64,000 nucleotides of DNA from Cryptomeria japonica. Taxonomy: Eukaryota > Streptophyta > Pinopsida > Cupressales > Cupressaceae. Location of the stretch: NCBI RefSeq assembly GCF_030272615.1, contig NC_081413.1:22446501-22510500 (forward strand), written 5' to 3'. Each line of letters starts with the position of its first letter. Positions within the stretch are counted from its first letter, which is position 1. Below, piece after piece: positions 24,690 to 36,598 of this stretch. The notes under the pieces are model-generated. The model had not been told where the DNA came from and did no database searches. It was given only the letters and a program-made list of their open reading frames with translations. The translations under genes were made by a program, and so were the position numbers.

Positions 24690-26405
24690 TGAAGGGATAT
24701 GAAGGGATATTTTGTAAACAATCAGAAACCTTTAATGATAATCAAGTTGAAGCCTTGAGATTTATGCAATATGGTTCAAGTCCAAAACTGTACCCTGAGA
24801 GCATTTTGATTTTACTTATGTCTTGTGTATTATAATAAAGACCAATTTGCCAACGTGACATCTTCATATGAGAGAAAAGCTTCATTTTATCTCAATATAG
24901 TTGTACCTGTTTCATTATTAGAAAAAATAAATATACAAAGATCTGTTATTAGTATCCTCTAGATTATGGATTTGAATTGATGTTCTCAATTAGTTATTAT
25001 CTGTTCAACTTTTCTTCATAAGGCACAACCATCTAGTGGTTATCATATGAGGACAACCATCCATGACTTTCAAAGTAATTGATATTTATTCCTACACCTC
25101 ACACTGACAAGATTAATAATAAAATGACATTTATGATTCATCAAATGCTGACAAAGTCTAATCAAAGTTCAACTTCAAGATGTATACAACATATCATATT
25201 CAACTTCAAGATGCATACAACTTACCATATTCAATCTCATGCCAACCACCACTTGGATATTGTTATATGTCGATTAAAGTACAATATATGTAATAAAACC
25301 ATATAGTCTTACAAAAAAGCCATCATAGACCATCTATGTCGATTAAAGTACAATTCATTTGTAACAGGGGCACACTCACAATCTGAAGTTGCAAAGCCCT
25401 ATGGGAAGCATCAAATTAGAAATTTATTAATCTGACTCATACTACTGTCAAAAGCATCAAAGATGCTACTACTAGAGAACACCATGCTCCATTGTAGAGA
25501 GAATATTATGTGCATTTGATGTCAGCATCTAAAAATGAAACAATGTTATTCAATTGCCAAAATCTAACTGACTTTATTTTATAAACCATTAATGAATAAA
25601 AATAGACAAGGTTACCTGAGTGAAAGTTCGATGACCACTTTGACTAGTAGGTGTTGATGTTGAAGGCCCAACATTAACCTATTTACCTGACTATCAATGT
25701 CAAATGTTTGATTCAATAGATCATCTGTCATGATAATTTGATCCACTACAGATGTGTCCTGGCCACATGCATTTGAATCATCTTCATGATAATAAATACA
25801 ACAAGACCCACAATTTAATCTAATTAATGCACAAAGGAATATGTACCATCACCAAGAGAGGGCCTCGTCAACGACGAATGATCTAGCATGAACCTGTATT
25901 TTTAAGAATTGTTAGTCTACACATAAAATGCTTGGATGAACATAACGGATTTATGATAATCACTTCAACTAAAATGCATGATAATAAATGAAAAGGTGGG
26001 ATCATATACCATAAAAATACGTCCCTTCGAATTATATCAACAGAACCCACTATGTTGACGCAAAAATCGTAATGTGATACTGTTTTATATCATTAAAAAA
26101 TACCTTCATGAACAAAAAGGTTATGCGATAATTATATCATAAAAAATTATCAAATAGTGTAACAAAAATTGTAAAGCCCGTCAAATGCATGATAATAAGT
26201 CATGTTGCAAAAATACGTCCCTTCCAATTATATCGAGTGTACTTGCTATGTGCATGCAAAAACCGTGTTGCCAAAAAAAAAACGTTCATCAATAGACCTG
26301 CATTTTGAACACATCCTTAATATACACGTAACAAACTTGAACATTAAGGTTTAATGATCATTGTTTGAAATGAAATGCATGATAAAAAAATAAGGCACCA
26401 TTAAA
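24690..26405. other. Intergenic spacer of T3
   Basis: No gene seen. Homologous to T1 1389-2823 in inverse orientation. It separates the array from the transposase 3' end. Confidence 0.6.
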
Positions 26406-26408
26406 GAC

Positions 26409-29315
26409 CTAGTACTCAAGTGTGCCTGAAGGGTCATCTCTTTCTTTAAGAGTATCTAGTATTGCTTCATGATCAGTAGTAGTCACTGTCCATAGCTCTA
26501 TGGACTTCGATTTTGCTTGATGCTTCAACAACTTGACATTTGTAGCTATAATAAGGTGTGAATACATTATAATGGTTTTGTGTCTCTCATAGTCTTCAAA
26601 TGCAGGTATGCCATTCTTTCTAATCATGTATGTTCGCAACCAAGTTCCCACAACAACAACTGAACCTGTAGGATATGTGAACCCATCATCATCTATCACT
26701 GGTTGTGTTATCTTTTGTTTTCCTTGTACACATCGTGCCAACCAATATTCTGATCTCTCTTCATTCCCTTGCAGTGCAACAACTGCAAAAACATGTCCTG
26801 GTTGTAAAAGATCTGATAGATGATCATCCTCAAGTGAACTTTCCATGTCATCATTTGACAAGGATATTGTTTGAGATAAAGGAGTTAGATAGTGGGGAAC
26901 CCACGTATCAACCCACTCACTTGACTCGCACTGATCCCAATCACACCGAAGACAACTCTGACAAAAACAAGCCAACGCTCGTGTCCAAATGGTCCATGTA
27001 CTTGCATCTGAGCTGAGAAATGAATGCATCTTTGAAGAATCTTTAATTGTTTGACAATCCAATCTATCTCCCACTGTTCCCTCCTCAACCAACCAAAAGA
27101 ATCTGCTCACTGCTGAATCAAGAGTACCTCCATGTGACAATGCTGAACTACACCAATCAACAATAGAATGTGCATCAGAGAAATTTGCACATGAAATCCT
27201 CAATTGCTCCTTAACTAGAGCTCTCTTCAAACATGCACCTGCTCCATCATGCTCTCCCTTCCCATGCCCCGCCTCAAAAAAACACCAAATATGAGGTATA
27301 CACCTCTCCACATGCTTTCTACTCAACCAATAAAACATACGCGCATTCTTGAATTGACCCATACAATTATCTGACCATATTATATGTCGGTCAATTGCAA
27401 TATCTTTCTCATGCAAGAACTCAAAAAAATTCTTGAAAGAATGTTGCACATACTCGGAGGAGTGTGATCTATCATCGCTCATATAAAAATGATACACCTT
27501 GATTATCTTCCTGTCCTCTTCTGTACTATCAGGAGCATGTCTATATGTAATGTGAACAAAAATAGCAATCTGGACTGAATTGTAGTACTGAGACTGTACC
27601 TCGTTTTGTGGTTGCAATGTATAGTTCTCTGCAAAATCAACCACCGATACAATAGTGCCAATCGGGAAAGAGTTCTTACACATCCTGAATAGTTGATCCA
27701 ACCACTGAGACCTATGGGTGTGCCTTGCATACTTGTAGAGAATATTTTCCTTAAAATCCAAAATAAAATCAGCAATACTCACTTCTCTTGAGACTAATTC
27801 GCATCTAGAACCTTCACCTCCACTGTTCAAATTATATTTCACTGTCTCATATCTTTTTTACTCAACATAATTATTTCCAAACTCGTGTTCACTGCCGTCA
27901 TGAAAACATGACACAAACTTTGACAACCCACCGCATTCTGAGCACTTCTCATTCAAACAATCATTTCTATAGAAATAGCAGCCGTCATCTCTAGGGCATA
28001 AAAATAGATCTTGCAAGTCTCTTGATGATCTCGGAAATAGCATTGAACCACACTCCTGCAACATCTCATTAGTATGCATCGTAGAACGAATATGACATAA
28101 AAGTTCATGGTACATTGAAAACTCCACATGGTACTTGCAACAACAGGTATTGCGAATCTTAAGAGGAACACAATAAAATGGTTTCAAAAATTCAAAGGCC
28201 CTTTGTGATATTTGCAAAGTTGGATGTAATTCACAAAATTTTTTGTACAACATTGTTTGGCTTGATTCCAAGAAATGTTTGGGATGAGGTGTGTGGTCTC
28301 GGTTGCCGATTCTTAATTTCAAAATGTCCTTTACATTGGGTGACACTCTAGAATTAGAGTGCCAAAATTGTTGAATCTCTTCCTTCACATTTTCAGTCAA
28401 CTTTCTATCAACACATGGAAGCCTCCCACCAAATGCCCATGTATCTTGTTGAAGTGGATCATCAAGTCTTTGTCTTCGTGCAAGTGCTCTATCCAAAGTT
28501 TTACGGTTTATGTTAAAATCAACACAAGCTTGTCTCATTTGATGAGCCTTCCTCAATTGAAGGCTTACTAAGGAGGTTGTAATCACTCTTCGAGTGGCTC
28601 TCTTATCTCTTTCTTTGGTATTCTTTCCAATAGAATTGAGAGCATCAAATAGATTTTTCGCAATAATAGAATTTATCTCCGTTTTCTTGTTCATACCAAT
28701 CTTGAATTTGTTTAGCAATGGTCTCATCTTTATCATCTTTAGCAATTGAACAAAGAGTTGGCATTGCTTGGTCAATGTCTTATTGCTAAAATTTTGGTTG
28801 AAAATTTTTGTAGCCCACAACCGAACGGTTCTTGTTGACCTCTTGCCTTCAAGATTTGCAATAATGTTCTCATCGATTTCAAATAACCATTTTGGGGTTC
28901 TTGAAGGTCTTGGATTTGGAATTTGTCTTTCATCCATGAGAGGGTCTTCATTTCTAAAGAAATTAGGTGTTACATATGGTTCACTTGGTGAGGCAATTCC
29001 ACCTTCAATGTTAAAGTTTTCCACATTTTGACCTCCTATGTAAAAATTTTCCAGATGTTGAGCATTTTCATTATCACTTTCAACATTTTCAAAATTTTCA
29101 ATATTTTCACTTTCAAAATCTACATTTTCATTTTCAATAACTTGTGGCACATTTTCAATTTCAATTTCCTCTTCAGTTGAAGTAACATTAGCAATATTTA
29201 ACATACCTTGTCTTCTCCTCCTATGACATTCTCTATCTCTTTCTCTATACACTTCAACTTGGTCATTTGAAAGTTTTCTTTTGCATTTAGACTTCCGACG
29301 ACTACTACTCCCCAT
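26409..29315 (-). CDS. Transposase, about 968 codons, one internal nonsense codon (T3)
   Basis: An intronless frame runs from ATG 29315 (MGSSSRRKSKCKRK, basic and NLS-like) to a stop at 26409. It is broken once by TAA at 27860-27858, where T2 has AAA. I use this ATG because the upstream extension has no in-frame ATG and T5 conserves the same start (36485). Regions: acidic low-complexity residues 40-110; Cys/His segment near 415-465 (CCCKYH, CPRDDGCYF, CSECGG); RNase H-like core with D560 (VVDFAENYTL), D649 (WSDNCMGQFKN) and E688/D690 (GHGKGEHDGAG); Cys-rich CFCQSCLRCDWDQC near 775; a C-terminal domain ending GTLEY. The D...D...E/D spacing (89, about 40) and the GKG-DG-G motif fit a DDE transposase. 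Sola-like families are a comparison to test, not an assignment. Confidence 0.8.
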
Positions 29316-29504
29316 TTCCCTCCTCACATATGCTCCTTCGTGATTGACAATGTAAGTTTTCACTTTAAGAATCTCCCAAAAGCACTAATTTGTCTCTAGC
29401 TGTCTGCAACCCCGTGATCATTGATAGAAAACATAGGACCCGGACTGTCGACCCTTGGAATCAATAGAATGGCCCACAAACCCTTTTTTTTTTGGTTTTT
29501 AGTA

Positions 29505-29682
29505 CCAAAATCGGATATCCGATAAAATCCGATATCCGATTTTATCGGATATCCGAATTTAGTACAAAAATATGTGGTCCCCCAAAAAAATTCCCATTGC
29601 CGCCATTTATGAACTAAACTGCCACATGGCAGAAATCCGATATCTGATTAAATCGGGTATCGGATTTTATTGGTCATATTTT
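29505..29682. promoter_or_regulatory. Right-end heptamer cluster of T3
   Basis: ATCGGAT/ATCCGAT words in direct and inverted order, including TCGGATATCCGA at 29511-29522 and 29545-29556, and variants at 29635-29670. GCCACATGGCAG and GCCGCCATTT lie between the two groups. The block is conserved at 32241-32420 (T4) and 36150-36303 (T5). It sits about 190-370 nt upstream of the transposase ATG, so it may also serve as the promoter region. Confidence 0.65.
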
Positions 29683-29704
29683 AGAGAGAGAGAGAGAGGA
29701 GGAA

Positions 29705-29753
<49 letters not shown>

Positions 29754-29763
29754 GAGAGGGAGA

Positions 29764-29794
<31 letters not shown>

Positions 29795-29871
29795 GAGGAG
29801 AGGGCGAGAGGGAGAGAGAGAGAGATAGAGATAGATAGAGAGAGAGAGAGAGGAGGAGAGGGATAGAGGAA

Positions 29872-29954
<83 letters not shown>

Positions 29955-29984
29955 GACAGGGACAAAGAGAGGAGGAGAGGGAGA

Positions 29985-30036
<52 letters not shown>

Positions 30037-30081
30037 AGAGGGAGAGAGGGAGAGAGAGAGAGAGGAGGAGGAGGAGGAGGA

Positions 30082-30123
<42 letters not shown>

Positions 30124-30154
30124 AGAGGGAGAGGGAGAGAGGGAGAGAGAGAGA
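29683..30154. repeat. (GA)n microsatellite
   Basis: About 470 bp of GA with GGA interruptions. It begins at the T3 right end and stops at satellite B. Long Ser/Leu or Arg/Glu frames through it on either strand are low-complexity artefacts. Confidence 0.95.
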
Positions 30155-31884
30155 CCCTTTAAGACACCAAATCACGTTGTTAGGGGTCATATTGTGTCCT
30201 AAGAGGTCATAAGGGTTCATGGGACACCATATGACCCCTATGGACACCAATATGGTGTCATTAGGGGTCATATGGTGTCCATAGGGCTCATATGGTGTCT
30301 TGGGACACCATAGGACCCCTTAAGACACAATATGACCCCTAACGACACAATATGACCCAATGCGACCCAATATGGTGTCATTAGGGGTCATATGGTGTCT
30401 TAAGGGGTCCTATGGTGTCCCAAGACACCATATGACCCCTATGGACACCATATGACCCCTAACGACACCATAGGACCCCTTAAGACACCAAATCATGTCG
30501 TTAGGGATCATATTGTGTCATACAGGGTTGTAGGACACAATATGACCCCTAATGACATGATTTGGTGTCTTAAGGGGTCCTATGGTGTCGTTAGGGGTCA
30601 TATGGTGTCCATAGGGGTCATATGGTGTCTTGGGACACCATAGGACCCCTTAAGACACCATATGACCCCTAATGGCACCATATTGGGTCACTTTGGGTCA
30701 TATTGTGTCGTTAGGGGTCATATTGTGTCTTAAGGGGTCCTATGGTGTCGTTAGGGGTCATATGGTGTCCATAGGGGTCATATGGTGTCTTGGGACACCA
30801 TAGGACCCCTTAAGACACAATATGACCCCTAACGACATAATATGACCCAAAGCGACCCCAATATGGTGTCATTAGGGGTCATATGGTGTCCATAGGGGTC
30901 CTATGGTGTCCCAAGACACTATATGACCCCTATGGACATCATATGACCCCTAACGACACCATAGTACCCCTTAAGACACCAAATCATGTCCTTAGGGGTC
31001 ATATTGTGTCCTATGACCCTGTACGACACAATATGAGCCCTAATGTTATGATTTGGTGTCTTAAGGGGTCCTATGGTGTCGTTAGGGATCATATGGTGTC
31101 TTGTGACACCATAAGACACCTTAAGACACCAAATTGTGTCGTTAGGGGTCATATTGTTTCCTATGACCCTATAAGACACAATATGACCCCTAACGACATG
31201 ATTTGGTGTCTTAAGGGGTCCTATGGTGTCATTAGGGGTCCTATGGTGTCCATAGGGGTCATATGGTGTCTTGGGACACCATAGGACCCCTTAGGACACA
31301 ATATGACCCCTAATGACATGATTTGGTGTCTTAAGGGGTCCGATGGTGTCGTTAGGGGTCATATTGTGTCCATAGGGGTCATATGGTGTCCCATGAACCC
31401 TTATGACCTCTTAGGACACCATATGACCCCTAATGACACCATATTGGGTTGCTTTGGGTCATATTGTGTCCTAAGGGGTCATATGGTGTCCAAGACACCG
31501 TATGACCCCTACAGACACCATATGACCCCTAACAACACCATAGGACCCCTTAAGACACCAAATCACATCGTTAGGGGTCATATGGTGTCCTAAGGGGTCA
31601 TGGACCACAAAATGACCCCTTAGGACATAATATGACCCAGAGCGACCCAATATGGTGTCATTAGGGGGTCATATGGTGTCCTGAGAGGTCATAAGGGTTC
31701 ATGGGATATCATATCACATAACTATCATTAGGGGTCATAGTTATGGGTCGTAAGACACAATATGACCCCTAACAACATGATTTGGTGCCTTAAGGGGTCC
31801 TATGGTGTCCCAAGACACCATATGACCCTTGACAACACCATAGGTCCCCTTAAGACACCAAATTGTGTCGTTAGGGGTCATATG
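30155..31884. repeat. Satellite array B
   Basis: Same roughly 21-bp monomers as array A (GGGGTCATATGGTGTC, GACACCATAGGACCCC), with a frequent TAAGACACCAAATCATGTCG variant. Bounded by (GA)n on the left and (CT)n on the right. Confidence 0.9.
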
Positions 31885-31906
31885 CTCTCTCTGTCTCTGT
31901 CTCCTT

Positions 31907-31937
<31 letters not shown>

Positions 31938-32240
31938 CTTCTCTCTCTCTCTCTCCCACTCTCCTTCCTTCTCTCTCTCCTTCCTTCTCTCTCTCTCTCT
32001 CTCTCTCTCCCTCTCTCTCTCTCCCTCTCCTCCTCTCTCTCTCTCTCTCCCTCTCTCCCTCTCCTCCCTCTACCTCTCTCCCTCCCTCTCTCTCTCCTCC
32101 TCTCTCTCTCTCCCTCTCCCTCTCTTTGCCCTCTCTCTCTCTCTCTCCCTCTCTCCTTCTCCTTCTCCTTCTCTCTCTCTCTCTCACCATCCCTCTCCTC
32201 CTCTCTCTCTCTCTCTCTCCCTCTCCTTATCTCCCTCTTT
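31885..32240. repeat. (CT)n microsatellite
   Basis: About 355 bp of CT with CCT interruptions between satellite B and the T4 right end. It is the inverted counterpart of the (GA)n at 29683. Confidence 0.95.
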
Positions 32241-33292
32241 AAAATATGACTAATAAAATCCGATATCCGATTTAATCGAATATCGGATTTCTGCCATGTG
32301 GCAGTTTACTTCACAAATGGCGGCAAAGGGAAATTCATCAGGGATCACAAATTTTTCTACAAAAATTGGATATCAGATAAAATCCGATGTCCGATTTTAT
32401 CCGATATCCGATTTTTGTACTCAAATTTTCAAATTTCAAATTTCGGCTCGGGAATGCTTTGGTATTAGGCTTGGAAGTTACAAGCCTGTAAAGTCAACTG
32501 AAAAAACGTGTTTTTCAGTATTCCCTAGTTTTCTAAACTTTACACTGGTGGCTAACGACTTTTTTTGTAGCCAAAATTGATAAAACGAAAAGGGTTTTTT
32601 AAGGACATTCCCAGCTTTCCAACAATATAAGGCTTGTCTTATTTCGACTTTAGTAAATAATTATTATTTATTTTCTAAATGAAATATGACAATAGTCCTG
32701 ATTGATATACTGATTGAAAAACACTCATAACTTTAAAATGGTATAACATTTTTTGAAACCGAAACATGCGTCACATCCTATGCTTCGTCTACTATAGGGA
32801 AAAATTAAAAAAAATTAAATTTCATAAGGTTTTGACCAGGTTAAGGTGGTCAGACGTAGGAGTTTCTGAATTTCTGAAAAGCTGTAGTAAAAAAATCATA
32901 AATAATTATTTAATTCATAAAAAATTAAAAAAAAATATGTGTCACATCCGGACATGAGTCTAATACTTTATTATAAATATTATAAAATAAATTTAAGATT
33001 TGATTGTGATTAGGGTGGTCAGACATACGTCTACTTCTTATTTTTTTCCTGAAATTTTAGTACCACTACATTGAAATTTGAAATTTTCATCAAATAGGAT
33101 TTTTTTTTTCCAAAAAAAAACTAGTAGCTTAGAAACTACATTCAATTTTATATATATTCTCTTCTTACATATTTTAAAAATAATGTTCACAACTTATTCT
33201 AATTTTCATGTCAAGTTGCATAACTCTGATTTTTCTGAAATTTCATTGCCACTTAAGGGCCTGTTTTGGCACACCATGGTTCTGCACATACC
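32241..33292 (+). mobile_element. Short non-autonomous derivative T4
   Basis: The left side (32241-32420) is a copy of the T3 right end in inverted orientation (AAAATATGACTAATAAAATCC, heptamers, GCCATGTGGCAG, AAATGGCGGCAAAGGG at 32315). The far side (about 33249-33292) resembles the other terminus: GCCACTTAAGGGCC and TCTGCACATACC against CCACTTTTTGGGCC and TCTTGCACTAA. The interior is unrelated to the T3 genes, contains no coding frame, and carries a roughly 170-bp internal duplication. Satellite resumes directly after it. The left end is certain and the right end is a weaker match. Strand is the direction a transposase would take. Confidence 0.55.
32766..33030. repeat. Degenerate direct duplication of about 170 bp in T4
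   Basis: GCGTCACATCC at 32768 and GTGTCACATCC at 32939 start two copies. GGTGGTCAGACGTA (32845) and GGTGGTCAGACATA (33014) recur at the same offset. Confidence 0.6.
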
Positions 33293-35938
33293 TTAGGGGT
33301 TATATGGTGTTCATAGGGGTCATATGGTGTCCTAGGACAACATAGGAACCTTGAAGACACCAAATTGCGTCGTTGTGGGTCATATGGTGTCCTAAGGTGT
33401 CGTAGGACACAATATGACCCCTTAGGACACAATATGACCCAAAGCAACCCAATATGGTGTCATAAGGGGTCATATAGTGTCCTAAGGGGTCATATGATAT
33501 CTTAAAGGGGTCATATGACACAATATGACCCATTAGGACATAATATGACCCATAATGACCAAATATGGTGTCTTAAGGGGTCATATGGTGTCCTAAGGGG
33601 TTGTAGGACACCATATGGTGTCATTAGGGGTCATATGGTGTCCTAAGGGGTTGTACGACATAATATGACCCCTTAGCACACAATAGGGCCCAAAGTGACC
33701 CAATATGGTGTCATAAAGGGTAGTATGGTGTCCTAAGGGGTCATAAGGGTTCATGGGACACCATATGACCCCTAAGGACAACATAAGACCCTTTATGACA
33801 CCATATGGTGTTGTTAGGGGTCATATAGTGTCCATAGGGGTCATATGGTGTCCTGGGACACCATATCACCCCTTAAGACACCAAATTGTGTCGCTATGGG
33901 TCATATGGTGTCCTAAGGGGTCATCGGACACAATATGACCCAAAGAGATCCAATATGGTGTCATTAGGGGTCATATGGTGTCCTAAGGGGTCATATGATG
34001 TCTTAAAGGGGTCATATGACACAATATGACCCATAACAACCAAATATGGTGTGTTAAGGGGTCATATGGTGTCCTAAGGGGTCGTAGGACACCATAGGAC
34101 CCCTTATGACACCATATGGTGTTGTTAGGGGTCATATGGTGTCCTAATGGGTAGTAGGACATAATATGATCCCTTAAGACACCATATGGCCTAAAGCAAC
34201 TCAATATGGTGTCATAACAGGTTGTATGGTGTCCTAAGGGGTGATAAGGGTTCATGGGACACCATATGACCCCTAAGGACAATATAAGACCCCTTATGAC
34301 ACCATATCTTGTCGTTAGTTGTCATATGGTGTCCATAAGGGTGATATGGTGTCCTAGGACAACATATGACCTCTTAAGACACCAAATTGTGTTGGTATGA
34401 GTCATATGGTGTCCTAACGGGTCATAGGACATAATATGACACCCATAGGACACAATATGACCCAAAGCGACCCAATATGGTGCAATTAGGGGTCATATGG
34501 TGTCCTAAGGGGTCATTAGGGTTCATGGGACACCCTATGACTCTTAAGGACAACATACAACCCCTTATGACACCATATGGTGTCGTTAGGGGTCATATGG
34601 TGTCTATAGGGGTCATATGGTGTCCTAGGACACCATATGACCCTTTAAGACACCAAATTGTGTTGTTATGGGTTATATGGTGTCCTAGGACACCATATGA
34701 GCCCTTAAGACACCAAATTATGTTGTTACGGGTCATATGGTGTCCTAAGGGGCCGTAGGACACAATATGACCCCTTACGAAACAATCTGACCCCTTAGGA
34801 CACAATATGACCCAAAGCGACCCAATATGGTGTCATAAGGGGTCATATGGTGTCCTAAGGTTTCATATGATGTCTTAAAGGGGTCATATGACACAATATG
34901 ACCCATTAGGACATAATATGACCCATAATGACCAAATATGGTGTCTTAAGGGGTGATATGGTGTCCTAAGGGGTCATAGGACACGATAGGACCCCTTATG
35001 ACACCATATAGTGTCATTAGGGGTCATATGGTGTCCTAAGGGGTCGTAGGACATAATATGACCCCTTAGCACATACTAGGGCCCAAAGCGACCCAATATG
35101 GTGTCATAATGGGTCGTATGGTGTCCTAAGGAGTGATAAGGGTTCATGGGACACCATTTGACCCCTAAGGACAACATAAGACCCGTTATGACACCATATG
35201 GTGTCGTTAGGGGTCATTTGATGTCCATAGGGGTTATATGGTGTCCTAGGACACCATATGACCCCTTAAGACACCAAATTGTTTCATTATGGGTTATATG
35301 GTGTTCTAATAGGTCGTAAGACATAATATGACCCCTTAAGATACAATATGACCCAAAGCGACCCAATATGATGTCATTAGGGGTCACATGGTATCTTAAG
35401 GGGTGATAAGGGTTCATGGGACACCATATGACCCCTAAGGACAACATATGACCCCTTATGACACCATATGGTGTTGTTAGGGGTCATATGGTGTCCTAGG
35501 ACACCATATGACCCCTTCAAACACCAAACTTTGTCGTTATGCATCATATGGTGTCCTAAGGGGTCGTAGGACACAATATGATCCCTTAGGACACCATATG
35601 ACCTAAAGGAAGCCAATATGGTGTCATTAGGGGTCATATGGTGTCTTAAGTGGTCATATGATGTCTTAAAGGGTTCATATGACACAATATGACCCACTAG
35701 GACACAATATGATCCATAACAACCAAATATGGTGTCTTAAGGGGTCATATGGGTTAATGGGACACCATATGACCCCTAAGGACAATGTACGACCCCTTAT
35801 GACACCATATGGTGTTGTTAGGGGTCATATGGTGTCCATAGGTGTCATATGGGACACCATATGACCCCTTAAGACACCAAATTGTGTCGTTATGGGTCAT
35901 ATGGTGTCCTAAGGAGTCATAGAACACAATATAACCCA
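33293..35938. repeat. Satellite array C
   Basis: About 2.65 kb of the same palindromic roughly 21-bp monomers, closer in variant composition to array A than to B (GACCCAAAGCGACCCAATATGG is frequent). It runs from the T4 end to a (CT)n tract. Confidence 0.9.
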
Positions 35939-36149
35939 AATCTCTCTCTCCCTCTCCTCCTCCTCTCTGTCTCTGTCTCTCTGTCTCTATCTCTGTGTGT
36001 CTCTCTCTCTCTCTTTCTTGCCTAATCTCTCTTTCTCTCTCTCTCCTCCTCTCTCTCTCTCTCCCCTAATATCTCTCTCTCCTCTCTCTCTCTCCCTCTC
36101 CTCCTCTCTCTTTCTCTCTCTCTCTCATTCTCTCTCTCTATCTCTCTCT
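35939..36149. repeat. (CT)n microsatellite
   Basis: About 210 bp of CT with TCTGT and TCTAT variants between satellite C and the T5 right end. This is the third case of this arrangement. Confidence 0.95.
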
Positions 36150-36598
36150 ATAAAATATGACTAATAAAATCTGATATTGGATTTAATCAGATATCTGATT
36201 TCTGCCATTGCCATTAATGTGGTAGTTAAGTAAAAAAAGGGCAGCAATGGGAAAATTTTTGTGGATCACAACTTTATACATTAAAATCAGATATCCGATT
36301 TTTGTACATAAAAAAGAGCCTTGTGGGCCATTTTGTGGATTCCAACGGCCCACAGTCTGCATATTCAATTTTCTGTTGATGATCACGGGTGTTCAGACAG
36401 GTTGAGACAAATTTGTGCTTTTGGGAGATTCTTAAAGTCAAATCTTACATTGTCAATCATGTAGGAGCATCTATGTGGAGGGAAATGGGGAGTAGTCATC
36501 GGAAGTCAAAACGCAAAATAAAAATTTTAAATGACCAAATTGAAGTGTATAGAGAAAGAGATAGAGAATTTCATAGGAGGAGAAGACAAGGTATGTTA
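36150..36598 (+). mobile_element. Truncated right end of the transposon, copy T5
   Basis: TAAAATATGACTAATAAAAT, the heptamer cluster, then the transposase 5' region. Similarity to T3 stops at about 36598 in the middle of the coding region, where Copia leader sequence begins. Confidence 0.8.
36485..36598 (+). pseudogene. Transposase N-terminal fragment (T5)
   Basis: Starts MGSSHRKSKRK and reads through EVYRERDREFHRRRRQGML, matching the first 37 or so residues of the T3 transposase. It is then cut and fused to unrelated Copia leader sequence. It supports the start codon chosen for T3. Confidence 0.85.

Larger units (their letters stand above)
18829..29682 (-). mobile_element. Complete two-gene DNA transposon, copy T3 (about 10.85 kb)
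   Basis: The left terminus TTAGTGTAGGATCAAGG is at 18829, immediately inside satellite A. The right terminus is at the edge of a (GA)n tract at about 29682. Contents in order: left end block, AT-rich tract, hairpin, gene 2 (plus), short AT repeats, 359-bp array, spacer, transposase (minus), heptamer cluster, right end. Near both ends, reading inward, there is a similar motif: AAAAAGTGGCGATG at 18852 on the plus strand, and AAATGGCGGCAATGGG on the minus strand of 29608-29593. I take these as degenerate subterminal inverted repeats. No superfamily is certain. A CACTA element is excluded because the inward reading is TTAGTG, not CACTA. Strand follows the transposase. Confidence 0.8.

Noticed and set aside
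22106-24835. Open frames of 60-120 codons in the T3 tandem array
   Set aside because: They follow the 359-bp repeat, break differently in each unit, and are not kept in T1 or T2.
18829-29682. Assignment to the CACTA (En/Spm) superfamily because of CACTA at the termini
   Set aside because: CACTAA reads outward. Reading inward the end is TTAGTG, and the transposase motifs differ from the CACTA proteins I know.
29572-30271. Long Leu/Ser and Arg/Glu open frames on both strands
   Set aside because: They are translations of the (GA)n tract. The same happens at 31741-32253.
30883-31593. Repetitive 60-150-codon frames with MTPNDTIWCLKGSYG-like units
   Set aside because: The satellite period is a multiple of three, so frames stay open by chance. 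Units change frame and strand between arrays.
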